Shown here: positions 16,984 to 25,525 of the stretch, in pieces | How positions within the stretch are numbered: position 1 is the first letter of the stretch | How the letters are laid out: the number at the start of each line of letters is the position of its first letter | DNA from: Rhizobium sp. BK313 | GTDB taxonomy: Bacteria > Pseudomonadota > Alphaproteobacteria > Rhizobiales > Rhizobiaceae | NCBI RefSeq assembly: GCF_014193655.1 | Contig: NZ_JACHZQ010000005.1 | Coordinates: 248,001 to 312,000 of the forward strand | DNA length: 64,000 nt | Direction of reading: 5' to 3' | The notes under the pieces: model-generated | What the model was told of the DNA's origin: nothing | The model's database searches: none | What the model saw: the letters and a program-made list of their open reading frames with translations, nothing else | Translations under genes and position numbers: made by a program

Positions 16984-17845
16984 GAGAAAGCTCCGCCTGC
17001 CTATTTTCCTTGGCCATGAAGCCAAGCGCGTGGCAGGTGCTGATGACGTGCGTACCAGCGTGTTCCTGCTCTTCCCTGATCTGTTCGTGCAGCGTGCGCA
17101 GTCTCGTCCAGTGGGTCCGCGGCCGGTAGTGGTGTTCGGCGTGATAGCCGTTGCCGAACCACAGCCAGTTGTAGAACGACTTGTGGCTGGAAACGCCCCA
17201 TGCGATCGGCTCGTCCGGATCGCCATGCAGATGTTCGTAATAGCCATTGAGCGACGACAGGCAGTTGCCGAAATAATAGAAGGGCACGAAGAACAGCACG
17301 GCCTTCCAGTCGTAGATCAGCGCAATCGCGGCAAGGCCGAGGAAAAAGAAGAGCTCGAACCGGCCCCACTTCGCATCGAATGGGCGGGTACGGGCAATGG
17401 CCTTGTGAATGTCACCGAGACTATCGCGAAAGAAGCTCAAAAGCGTATAGGACCACACATTCTCCGGCTCGCCGTTGCGGCCGTGACGATAGATCGACAG
17501 CAGATCGATCGTATCGCCTTTTTCGTCCGGCCGGTCGCTGTTGCCGGAGTGATGGCGCATATGTACCCAATGATAGTAGGTCTGGGAGAAACCGATCGCG
17601 ACCGATTCCAGCAGGCTGAACGCGTAGTTCATCCAGCGCGGCTTGAAATAGGGCGTATGGATGAAATTATGGGATATGCTGTTGATGTTCCACGAGATCG
17701 ACACGGCGTACAGGCAGCCGAGAACAGCAGAGAGCCACAGCGGCCGGCTTTCGAAACCGACGATCAGATAGACGTCGAAAACGAGATGCGCTACAGCGGC
17801 CAGAACCGGTGCCGCATCCCATCTGGTATGAGCAAAGATTTTCAT
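16973..17845 (-). CDS. Membrane fatty acid desaturase
   Basis: 290-aa integral membrane di-iron enzyme. All three histidine boxes are present: HNFIH (59-63), HMRHH (95-99) and HAEHH (235-239). About four membrane segments surround them. This pattern fits acyl-lipid desaturases/hydroxylases; regioselectivity cannot be read. ATG 17845 overlaps the stop of the small transporter gene by four bases (ATGA). Its presence beside a cyclopropane synthase suggests a pathway acting on acyl chains. Confidence 0.92.
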   Translation of the reverse strand: MKIFAHTRWDAAPVLAAVAHLVFDVYLIVGFESRPLWLSAVLGCLYAVSISWNINSISHNFIHTPYFKPRWMNYAFSLLESVAIGFSQTYYHWVHMRHHSGNSDRPDEKGDTIDLLSIYRHGRNGEPENVWSYTLLSFFRDSLGDIHKAIARTRPFDAKWGRFELFFFLGLAAIALIYDWKAVLFFVPFYYFGNCLSSLNGYYEHLHGDPDEPIAWGVSSHKSFYNWLWFGNGYHAEHHYRPRTHWTRLRTLHEQIREEQEHAGTHVISTCHALGFMAKENRQAELSHEG

Positions 17846-18195
17846 AGTCCGGTTACTCCCACACAAGCCACGCCGGCGGTCACGAGGAACACGCCCGTCG
17901 CGTGGCGGAGGTTGATGTTTTCCTTGAAGATGAGGGCGCCGGCGAAGACGATGACGACATAGCTCAACGCCATCAGCGGAAAGGCTATGGACAGAGGTAC
18001 GTGCTCGAGCACGGCGGTCCAGGCCAGCAGCTCCACCGCCCAGAAAACAATGCCCAGCCATGTGACGGGCTTGGTCAGCGCCGAGAGCAACGCGTTTTCG
18101 CTTGCCGCCTGCTTGAAGCAGACCTCGCGCGCCGTTTCCGCCAGCACACAGAAGAGGATCAGCCCCAGCATGGGAAGGGTCAGGCTGCCGCTCAT
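17842..18195 (-). CDS. EmrE/EamA-like small membrane transporter
   Basis: 117 aa with four membrane helices. LPMLGLILFCVLAETAREVCFKQAA carries the helix-1 Glu typical of SMR-like proteins (Glu in LAETA), and VPLSIAFPLMALSYVVIVFAGALIFKE is the paired hairpin. It overlaps both neighbours by four bases (ATGA junctions), so it is a firm member of the operon. Likely to work with the second small transporter at 14614-15039. Substrate unknown. Confidence 0.88.
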   Translation of the reverse strand: MSGSLTLPMLGLILFCVLAETAREVCFKQAASENALLSALTKPVTWLGIVFWAVELLAWTAVLEHVPLSIAFPLMALSYVVIVFAGALIFKENINLRHATGVFLVTAGVACVGVTGL

Positions 18196-19145
18196 GCCAT
18201 GTACTCCGCCAGGACCTCCAGCAACGCGTGATTTGCGGCGCTGTTGATGTTTCTGGTCGTTTCGGCCTTTGGCCGGACATGTGGCTGATCGACAAAAATC
18301 TCGGCCTTTTTCAAAAGCCGGGTTCGAAAATCGCCGGTATAGTTCGGCGCGGAGTAGTCACCGATGACATCGGCGCCGATAATGCGATGGCGGCTGCCAA
18401 TCTCGCTGATCAGCGCCAGCAGATAGGGCAATCGCATGCGACCCTGGTCCCAGTTCGTCACGGCGTCGTCTGCGGCCAACACATCCTTGTCGATCGTCAG
18501 ATAGACGGCCTCGGTGCGAATTCGGCTCAGCATCCGATCGATGAAATTTTCCTCGCCGATCTCCGAAATGGATTTCCAGTGCAACGCCCCTTTCTCCTGC
18601 CGGTAGCTGGCGCCGCTGCCATAATCGGCCAGCACACGGCTCGGCGGGTGTTCATAAGGGTAGAGTTCCAGCTTGCCTTCGCCGAGCCAATGCAGATTGG
18701 CGCCCTTGCGCTCGGGGCTACGAAGGTCGCTGCTGCACACGCCGATGGTGATAACCTTCTGGATATTGCGGTTGGCCAAGGCGCTGTTGACCCAGGATCC
18801 GCAATGCATGCCACCGTTGAAGGTGACCCAGTCCGGATGATTGTCGAAATGAATGAGCGTCGCCCCAACGGACTGCCGCTCCAGCGCCGCATCAAGAAGC
18901 AGCGCCGTCACATGATGAAAGTCGCCCGAACCCATGAAACAGAGCTGCGGATCCTTGCCGTTTGCGGGGGTATTCCTGACAATATCGCGGCCGAGTTCGG
19001 CAAGCGCCTTCTGCTTGCTCCAGAGCCGGACCACTTTGCCGGTTGCTTTGTCGACGTGCTCGCACGCGCCGGCAAATTGGCAGGCGCGCACGAAGTCTGG
19101 CTGCAACTCCAACGCATCATCGAGATGAAGAAGAAGGAGTTGCAC
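18192..19145 (-). CDS. Ureohydrolase (arginase/agmatinase)-like protein
   Basis: 317 aa from GTG 19145, chosen because GGAG lies eight bases upstream and the gene then begins just after the aminotransferase stop; a TTG at 19184 is in frame but lacks this site. The binuclear metal motifs of ureohydrolases are present in variant form: GSGDFHH (72-78), HFDNHPDW (99-106) and TIDKDVLAADD (217-226). These differ from canonical GGDHS, DAHxD and SxDxDxxDP, so the substrate is probably not arginine. It is annotated in rhizobia only as arginase family. In this operon it might cleave a guanidine or amide; that is inference. Confidence 0.85.
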   Translation of the reverse strand: MQLLLLHLDDALELQPDFVRACQFAGACEHVDKATGKVVRLWSKQKALAELGRDIVRNTPANGKDPQLCFMGSGDFHHVTALLLDAALERQSVGATLIHFDNHPDWVTFNGGMHCGSWVNSALANRNIQKVITIGVCSSDLRSPERKGANLHWLGEGKLELYPYEHPPSRVLADYGSGASYRQEKGALHWKSISEIGEENFIDRMLSRIRTEAVYLTIDKDVLAADDAVTNWDQGRMRLPYLLALISEIGSRHRIIGADVIGDYSAPNYTGDFRTRLLKKAEIFVDQPHVRPKAETTRNINSAANHALLEVLAEYMA

Positions 19146-19149
19146 TGTC

Positions 19150-20571
19150 TTATCTCCGGGCTGCGCGCGTGAGAAGCTGATCAAGCAGGGCGATCGCCAG
19201 GTCTATCTCCTCACGGGTAATGAGCAGGTTCGGCGCGAAGGTGATGACGTTCTTGTGGTAGCCGCCGACATCAAGCACGAGGCCGTACATTTTTGCGCCG
19301 ACCTGCAGATCGCCCTTCATGCCCTCGTCGCAAAGCCAATCCATCGTGGCCTTGTCCGGCGTGTAGCTGTCGTCCTTGCAGATTTCCATCCGCAAGGCCA
19401 AGCCCAGCCCGTCGACCTCGCCGACGATGGCATGGCGCTTCTGCAATTGTTTCAGCCCATCGAGGAAATAGGCGCCCTTGGCCATGATGGCCGCGCCGAA
19501 ATCCTCCTCTTCCAACATTTTCATCGTTTCGAGAGCCACGGCGGTCCCCATCGGATTGCTGGCGAAGGTGGAATGCGTAGAGCCGGGCGGGAAGATCGTC
19601 GGGTTGATCATCTCTTCCCTCGCCCAGACGCCTGAAAGCGGATTGAGCCCGTTGGTGATCGCCTTGCCGAAGACGAGAACATCGGGCGAGACGCCGAAAT
19701 GTTCGATCGACCAGAGCTTGCCGGTGCGGTAGACGCCCATCTGAATTTCGTCGACGACGAGCAGGATGCCGTATTGGTCGAGCACCTTCTTGAGCTCGAT
19801 GAAAAAGTTCATCGGCGGAATGACGTAGCCGCCCGTGCCCTGGATCGGCTCGATGTAGAAGGCGGCATATTCCGCCTTGCCCGCCTTGGGGTCCCACACG
19901 CCGTTATATTCGCTCTCGAACAGACGGGCGAACTTCTGGACGCAGTGGTGTCCGTATTCTTCCTTCGACATGCCCTTCGGGCCGCGGAAATGATAAGGGA
20001 ATTCAACGAACTGCGCCCGCTCCCCGAAATGACCATAACGACGGCGATAGCGGTAGCTCGAGGTGATCGCCGAAGCGCCGAGGGTGCGGCCGTGATAACC
20101 GCCCTCGAAGGCGAACATCAGGCTCTTGCCGCCGGTATAGTTGCGCACCAGCTTCAGAGAATCCTCGACTGCCTGCGAGCCGCCGACATTGAAATGAACC
20201 CGTCCCTTGCGCCCGAACTTGCGCTCGGCGTCCTGGGCGATCATGGCCGCCAGTTCCACCTTTTCGCGGTGCAGGTATTGCGAGGCCACCTGCGGCAGCC
20301 GGTCGAGTTGCCGATGTGCGGCGGCGTTCAGGCGTTCGTTGCGATAGCCGAAATTGACGGCGGAATACCACATCTGCAGATCGAGAAACGGCGTGCCGGC
20401 CTGATCATAGACGTAGGAGCCTTCGCATTCCTCGAAGAATTTCGGTTTTGCCGTGTAGTGGACCGTATCGCCATGGGAGCAATAGGCCTCCTCAAGGATA
20501 CGCAACTCCGCCTCAGATTTGACGGGCAATTGCATCTCGCCACTGAAGGCTTCGGCTACATTGGTTTTCAT
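19150..20571 (-). CDS. Class III PLP-dependent aminotransferase
   Basis: 473 aa from ATG 20571, which has GAGAGG six bases upstream; an in-frame ATG at 20595 overlaps the phosphatase stop (ATGA) and is an alternative. Class III hallmarks: GGSQAVEDSLKLVRNYTG (substrate and phosphate binding), FEGGYHGRT, VVDEIQMGVYRTGKLW, and the PLP lysine in FGKAITNGLNPLSG. This class includes omega-amino acid transaminases and also phospho-lyases acting on phosphoethanolamine, which is notable given the HAD phosphatase beside it. Exact substrate unknown. Confidence 0.92.
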   Translation of the reverse strand: MKTNVAEAFSGEMQLPVKSEAELRILEEAYCSHGDTVHYTAKPKFFEECEGSYVYDQAGTPFLDLQMWYSAVNFGYRNERLNAAAHRQLDRLPQVASQYLHREKVELAAMIAQDAERKFGRKGRVHFNVGGSQAVEDSLKLVRNYTGGKSLMFAFEGGYHGRTLGASAITSSYRYRRRYGHFGERAQFVEFPYHFRGPKGMSKEEYGHHCVQKFARLFESEYNGVWDPKAGKAEYAAFYIEPIQGTGGYVIPPMNFFIELKKVLDQYGILLVVDEIQMGVYRTGKLWSIEHFGVSPDVLVFGKAITNGLNPLSGVWAREEMINPTIFPPGSTHSTFASNPMGTAVALETMKMLEEEDFGAAIMAKGAYFLDGLKQLQKRHAIVGEVDGLGLALRMEICKDDSYTPDKATMDWLCDEGMKGDLQVGAKMYGLVLDVGGYHKNVITFAPNLLITREEIDLAIALLDQLLTRAARR

Positions 20572-20591
20572 TAAATGCCTCTCGGTCTGGT

Positions 20592-21275
20592 TCATGCGGT
20601 CTTCGAATGCAGCAACGCGCGGTGTTCCCGCGTGACACTGGGAAGAATGGCTTTCATCTTTGGAAGTAGGTCGGTGAAATTTTCGAAGCCGACATACGGA
20701 ATGCCGCGGTCGTCGCAATAATCGGCGAGCTTGGCTTTTGCGAAAACAAGGTCGACCTTGTCGGCAACACAGAAATCGCTTCGCCCATCACCGATGTAGA
20801 TCTGCAGTTCGGCGCTTTTGACAACTCGGCATTTGCAGACGCCTGAACCGGACATGCAGCCGGTCGCCGTGGGCGACGGAAATAGAGAATACGACTCTCG
20901 GCCTTGAGCGAAGCGATAGGAGAGGACGTTGGCGACAATCCGCAAGTCGTCGATGCCCTGGCGTGCCAGGATATGACGAATGAAATAGTCGACACCGTCG
21001 CTGACGATCGTCACGGGTAGATCACTGAGACTGCAGTAGGACAGAAACTCCTTAAAGCCTGGGTCGATGGACACCGTGTTGAGGAGGGCGTCGAGATCTT
21101 TCCGGCTCGCCTGAATGAGGGCGATCTGCCGGCGCATGCACTCTCCCGAGCCGATAAACCCCTGTTTCCACTGCCGTTCTATGTCTTCCCATTCGGAACC
21201 GGCGAAGCGGGACAACACCATATCCGTCGCGTCTTCGATGGATATGGTTCCATCAAAATCGCAAAACACCTGCAT
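20592..21275 (-). CDS. HAD-family phosphatase (MtnX/SerB-like)
   Basis: 227-aa phosphatase. HAD motif I is FCDFDGTISIEDATD (catalytic Asp pair), motif II TIVSDG, motif III/IV IYIGDGRSDFCVADKVD. The layout resembles MtnX and phosphoserine phosphatases. GAAGAGG precedes the ATG. A short Cys-containing insert (CMSGSGVCKC, about 143-152) is unusual and might bind metal. It is the first gene of the minus operon; a 101-base gap separates it from the sensor kinase gene upstream, long enough for a promoter. Confidence 0.88.
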   Translation of the reverse strand: MQVFCDFDGTISIEDATDMVLSRFAGSEWEDIERQWKQGFIGSGECMRRQIALIQASRKDLDALLNTVSIDPGFKEFLSYCSLSDLPVTIVSDGVDYFIRHILARQGIDDLRIVANVLSYRFAQGRESYSLFPSPTATGCMSGSGVCKCRVVKSAELQIYIGDGRSDFCVADKVDLVFAKAKLADYCDDRGIPYVGFENFTDLLPKMKAILPSVTREHRALLHSKTA

Positions 21276-21376
21276 GAAACACCTCTTCGCCTTATCCTTG
21301 AGTTGCGTCTAACAACCGTAGATGAGCCGGACGTGAGGGGAGGATGATGCGAAAATGAAAAATGCAGAGAAGTTGA

Positions 21377-22756
21377 TTATCTGCTTTTGGGCAATCGCAG
21401 GTCGACACGCAGACCCGTGCCCCAGCGCGGCGTCGATAGCTGGATCGTCGCGGCGAGCCGTTCTGCCGTATCGGCAACAATCGCAAGACCGAGCCCCGCT
21501 CCCTCGGTATGAAGCGTATCGAGCCGATAGAACCGCTGAAAGACCGCCGCACGTTCATCGGGTGGGATACCAGGCCCGCTATCGCTGATCGATATCCGCC
21601 AAAGTTCGCTTTCGGATGTGACCGCCACTTCAATCCTGCCGGCGACAGGCGTGTATTTGATCGCGTTGTCCAATAAATTGCTGATCATCATGTGCAGCAA
21701 TGAATCATCCGTTTTGACCTGCGCCGTTTCATCCCCTTCCAGCAGGACATCGAGCTGCCGGCTGGTGATGATGTTGCCGAATTCCGCAAGCACCGACGCC
21801 ACCATGTGGTACAGCTGGACGGGGGTCGGATTGAGAGGATGATGGCTTACTCTGGCCAGTCGCAGCAATTGCTCGATCAGATGTATGGCGCGATTGTTGC
21901 TGGCCACGAGATTGGCGATGATCGTCTGCCGTTCCTGCTCGCTGTCGCTGTTGCCCAGCATCTGCAGCAACAGCTTCACGCTGGCTTGCGGGGTACGCAA
22001 CTGATGTGCCGCAAGATCGGAGAAGCGTCGCTCGAGCGTCAGGGAGTGACCCAGTTTCTGCAGAAGCTGGTTGATCGAGCGGCCGAGCGGCAACAGGTCC
22101 CTCGGCAGACCTTCGACGGGGATGGCGGAGAGATCGTCGGGCGATCGGGTGCGGATCTGGCGCACCAGCCCGTGGATCGTGCGCAAGCCGCTGTTGATGC
22201 CGAGCCAGATGAGAAAGCCGATGACCGGCACGAGCACGAGCAGCGGAAAGAAGAGATTGAGCAGGATATTGGAGACCAGCGTTTGCCGCAGAGCGATCTT
22301 TTCGCCGATCTCCATTACGATGGTCGTGCTAGGTATCGGTAGCGAATAGACGCGCCAATCCTCTCCCTTGTAGGTGATCGTGGTGAAGCCCACCTTCTGC
22401 TGCGGCACGTCGGATAAAAACGCCGTGCTGCTGTAGAAGCGGATACGACCGTCCACCCAGGCGCGAAACATGTGAGCGTCGGCATAGTCGTCAGCGTCCT
22501 CATTGAAGGATAGCTGATTGTCCATGTTGAAGTCGATGTCGTCGATCTGCCGCGGAGAACGATCCGGCGCTCTTTCCAGAGGGCGACGCAGCAGGCTCCA
22601 GATAACGTTCGCATCGTCGATGAGCTGGGCGTCGTAAATATTATTGATCTCGCGCGTCGCGCTGTTGAACGCGAAGGCGCCGATCACCACGATCGTCACC
22701 ACCACGACCGGCGCGATCCTGAAGAAGAGCTTGCGGGTTAGCGTTGAGTTATTCAT
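21377..22756 (-). CDS. Two-component sensor histidine kinase
   Basis: 459-aa membrane kinase of the QseC/PmrB type. Membrane segments near residues 12-32 and 170-192 flank a periplasmic region; HAMP follows, then DLAAHQLRTPQASVK (phospho-His), NLLDNAIKYTP, DSGPGIPPDER and GAGLGLAIV. The ATG overlaps the stop of the regulator gene (ATGA). It may respond to envelope or cation signals by analogy with its family. Being upstream of and parallel to the lipid-type operon, it is a candidate regulator of it. Confidence 0.93.
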   Translation of the reverse strand: MNNSTLTRKLFFRIAPVVVVTIVVIGAFAFNSATREINNIYDAQLIDDANVIWSLLRRPLERAPDRSPRQIDDIDFNMDNQLSFNEDADDYADAHMFRAWVDGRIRFYSSTAFLSDVPQQKVGFTTITYKGEDWRVYSLPIPSTTIVMEIGEKIALRQTLVSNILLNLFFPLLVLVPVIGFLIWLGINSGLRTIHGLVRQIRTRSPDDLSAIPVEGLPRDLLPLGRSINQLLQKLGHSLTLERRFSDLAAHQLRTPQASVKLLLQMLGNSDSEQERQTIIANLVASNNRAIHLIEQLLRLARVSHHPLNPTPVQLYHMVASVLAEFGNIITSRQLDVLLEGDETAQVKTDDSLLHMMISNLLDNAIKYTPVAGRIEVAVTSESELWRISISDSGPGIPPDERAAVFQRFYRLDTLHTEGAGLGLAIVADTAERLAATIQLSTPRWGTGLRVDLRLPKSR

Positions 22757-23421
22757 CGCTCGATCATGTAGCCAACGCCGCGGATCGATTTGATGAAATC
22801 GGTTCCGAGCTTCTTGCGGAGATTGTAGATCGTCACTTCGATGGCGTTGCTCTCGACGGTGTTCTCGGCATCGTAAAGCGCATATTCGATATCGTTCTTG
22901 GTCACGTACCGGCCGCTGCGCTCCATCAGCAGCTTCAGCAGATGGAATTCCTTGGCCGTGGTATGAACCTGCGCATTGCCTTTGCGGGCGACCATCGCCG
23001 ATGGATCGACCTCGACATCGCCGCATCGTATGAGGCTTTCGGTCCGCCCGTCGCGGCGACGGATCAGCGCTCGCAGGCGGGCAAGCAGCTCGTCGAGATC
23101 GAACGGCTTGACCAAATAGTCGTCGGCGCCCTCGTCGAGCCCTTCGACTTTCTGGCGTACGGCATCGAGCGCGGTCAGCAGCAGAACGGGCACGGAATTG
23201 CCTCTCTGCCGAATGCCTCTCAGCACCTCCATGCCGTTGAGCTGCGGCAGGTTGATATCGAGGATAACAGCCGCGAAATGCGAAAGCTGCGCGGCTTCAA
23301 GACCGGACTCGCCGTCGCGCATCCAATCGACGCCGTAAGCGTGCTTCTCCAAAGCTTTCTTGAGGGATGATCCGAGAATATTGTCGTCTTCAACAAGCAG
23401 AACACGCACGGTCGATCTCAT
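22753..23421 (-). CDS. OmpR-family response regulator
   Basis: 222 aa. Receiver with Glu11-Asp12-Asp13, phospho-acceptor Asp55 (VILDINLPQ), Thr in LLTALD and Lys in DYLVKPFDLDELLAR; winged helix from about residue 125 (VHTTAKEFHLLKLLMERSGRYVTK, SNAIEVTIYNLRKKLG, IRGVGYMIER). Closest in style to QseB/PmrA regulators. Translationally coupled to the kinase gene. Confidence 0.94.
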   Translation of the reverse strand: MRSTVRVLLVEDDNILGSSLKKALEKHAYGVDWMRDGESGLEAAQLSHFAAVILDINLPQLNGMEVLRGIRQRGNSVPVLLLTALDAVRQKVEGLDEGADDYLVKPFDLDELLARLRALIRRRDGRTESLIRCGDVEVDPSAMVARKGNAQVHTTAKEFHLLKLLMERSGRYVTKNDIEYALYDAENTVESNAIEVTIYNLRKKLGTDFIKSIRGVGYMIER

Positions 23422-23639
23422 TTCGCCGATAGGGATTGTGCAGCCGATGTGAACCGCAATTGGAGCGGCCTTAAGGCAGAGGTATAACGGAAGGCTTCAG
23501 TCCAACAAGAGCTGCAAGAGCGCATTCGAGCCGCTTGATAGCGGCCGATTCTCTTTCCCGTCTCTCTCCTGGCGGTTTGAGCATATCCAGAGACAGTTGG
23601 TTATATGCCTTATCTATGGATGGCGAACGGAGCTGAGGG

Positions 23640-23922
23640 ATGCAGGGACTCGCTCTTGTCGTTCCGTCGCTTATCTCTATCGCCTTCGTCCTTCCCTCCA
23701 CTGCCTTAGCCGCCAACACCGCCACTACCGGAAGCAGCAATTCAGCGCCATGCGCTAGAATGGTGGACAACATCAATGATGGGTTGAAGACATCGGCGGT
23801 CAGCGCTGCTGGCAGAAGGAAGGCGCGCGTTGGTGGCCGAAGGTCTTAAGCGCTGCAAGGCCGACGACTATTCCGGCGCCGACAGCTATTTCATCGAGGC
23901 CTTGAAGACGCTGCACAAGTAA
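23640..23922 (+). pseudogene. Frameshifted small secreted protein
   Basis: The first frame gives a signal peptide (MQGLALVVPSLISIAFVLPSTALA) and a mature start SAPCARMVDNINDGLKTSAVSAA, then runs to a stop at 23849. In the +1 frame, starting around 23803, the sequence continues as ALVAEGLKRCKADDYSGADSYFIEALKTLHK and stops at 23922. The joined product of about 94 aa has the layout of the intact gene at 9069: signal peptide, Cys in the first helix, RCxADD in the second. A single-base indel between about 23800 and 23830 explains it. It could be a true pseudogene or a sequencing error. GGAG lies seven bases before the ATG. Confidence 0.72.
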
Positions 23923-23997
23923 CCCGTCGGACACCGTCGCCGATGGGGACAAGGTCCATTGTCGATTGCAAACCGAACGCAAGGGTGCGGACGGAGG

Positions 23998-25419
23998 TTA
24001 GATGCTCGCGCCCAGTCTCCGCATCGACGCCGCCAGCACGTCAAAAATCCTCGTGTCCGTCGATTGCGCCACATTGAAGCGGAGAAAATTGCTCGCGGTA
24101 TCCCTCTGGCTGAAGGCGTTGCCGGGCGCGAGGATGATACCTTCGGCGAGGCAGGCACGGGCGACTTCGGCCGCATCAAGGCCCTCCGGCAGCCGGCACC
24201 AAAGGAACATTCCTGCCTGTGGCCTCAGCCAGGGCGTGATGCCGATTGACTCCAATCGGGACATGGTTTCGCCCATGGCCTTGGCAAGCCGGACCTGCAG
24301 CGCCTCGATATGCTTGCGATAACCGCCGTCCTTCAGCGCCGAAAACAATAGTTCAGCCGTCAATTGGCCGCCGCTGAAGTTGGTGGCGATCTTCAGATCG
24401 ACGAGGCCGTCGATCCAGTCCCGCCGCGCAGCGATGAAGCCGCAACGCACCGAGGCTGACAACGTCTTCGAAAAGCTGCCGATATGGATCACACGGTCGA
24501 GGCCGTCATAGGCGGCGAGCCGCGGCGCCGGCGTGGGTTCGAAATCGGCAAAAATGTCGTCTTCGACGATGATCAGTTTGGAAGCATCAGCCAGTTTCAA
24601 CAGGCGATGCGCCGTCACTGGCGACAACACGGCGCCGGTCGGATTGTGAACGGCAGAATTGGTGATGTAGAGGCGCGGACCGTGTCTTTCGAGTGCCTGG
24701 CCGAACAGCTCGACATCAGGTCCCGTCGGCGTGAAGGGCACGCCGACAATATTGGCCCGGTGCGCCCGCAAGAGGGCATGGAAATTGAAATAACAGGGAT
24801 CGTCGACCAGTACGGTATCGCCGGGTTCGAGCAGGAACCGGCAGAGAAGATCGATCGCCTGCGTGCCGGATTCCGTGAGCATGATCTGATCGGGCGATGC
24901 GGCGATGCCGTGCTCGCCCATCCGCCTTGCCAGAAGCTGCCGCAACGGCGGCAAACCTAACGGCGTTCCATAATTGGTGAGAATGCCGCTCCCGCCGGCC
25001 CGCGCTAGAGTTCGCATCGCACGACGCAGCGCCGCTTCCGGCATCCAGGAGGGCGGAAGCCAGCCGCAACCGGGTTTCAGCACGTCGTCGCCCACCTCCA
25101 GCGATTGCCGCGAAATCCAGAGCGGATCGACATCGCGCTCCAGCCTGGGGCCGATCTCGGATAAAGAAAGCGGCGCGAGCGGCCCGCAGACATAAAAGCC
25201 GGAACCGGGCCGCGAGCGGATCACGCCTTCGGCCGCAAGCCGCTCATAGGCCTCGACCACCGTGGAAACCGACACCTGCATCGTCCTGGCGAAGCTGCGC
25301 ACCGACGGAAGCCGCGCCCCCGGTTCCAAGCTGCGCGCTGCGATGCGGTCCGCAATCGCCGCCATCACGCCCTCGATGCGCGTGCCGCTGATCCCCATTG
25401 TTGCGATCGTATCGCCCAT
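23998..25419 (-). CDS. MocR-type (GntR/aminotransferase) transcriptional regulator
   Basis: 473-aa fusion of an N-terminal GntR winged helix (residues 14-80: RIAARSLEPGARLPSVRSFA, VSVSTVVEAYERLAAEG) and a class I aminotransferase domain that uses PLP as a sensor or effector. The PLP lysine lies in HIGSFSKTLSASVRCG. It is divergent from an EamA exporter, the classic MocR layout, with direct repeats in the shared promoter (25422-25467). Such regulators often control the adjacent amino acid exporter or PLP synthesis; which applies here is unknown. Confidence 0.93.
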   Translation of the reverse strand: MGDTIATMGISGTRIEGVMAAIADRIAARSLEPGARLPSVRSFARTMQVSVSTVVEAYERLAAEGVIRSRPGSGFYVCGPLAPLSLSEIGPRLERDVDPLWISRQSLEVGDDVLKPGCGWLPPSWMPEAALRRAMRTLARAGGSGILTNYGTPLGLPPLRQLLARRMGEHGIAASPDQIMLTESGTQAIDLLCRFLLEPGDTVLVDDPCYFNFHALLRAHRANIVGVPFTPTGPDVELFGQALERHGPRLYITNSAVHNPTGAVLSPVTAHRLLKLADASKLIIVEDDIFADFEPTPAPRLAAYDGLDRVIHIGSFSKTLSASVRCGFIAARRDWIDGLVDLKIATNFSGGQLTAELLFSALKDGGYRKHIEALQVRLAKAMGETMSRLESIGITPWLRPQAGMFLWCRLPEGLDAAEVARACLAEGIILAPGNAFSQRDTASNFLRFNVAQSTDTRIFDVLAASMRRLGASI

Positions 25420-25421
25420 CC

Positions 25422-25467
25422 GTACTGCACCTCATACCATAACAGTTTGCAAAAATTGTACTGCACC
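25422..25467. promoter_or_regulatory. Direct-repeat operator between MocR and EamA genes
   Basis: GTACTGCACC occurs at 25422-25431 and again at 25458-25467, same orientation, starts 36 bases apart. MocR/PdxR regulators typically bind direct repeats in the divergent promoter. The first copy touches the regulator's start codon, which suggests autorepression. Confidence 0.6.
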
Positions 25468-25525
25468 GTCTCTGGAATGACCAGCCGACTTCGCCGATAC
25501 CGGCCAGCAAACTTGGAGCATGGAC

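Noticed and set aside
19150..19184. Start of the ureohydrolase-like gene at TTG 19184
   Set aside because: It would overlap the aminotransferase end by 35 bases and lacks a ribosome site, whereas GTG 19145 has GGAG eight bases upstream.
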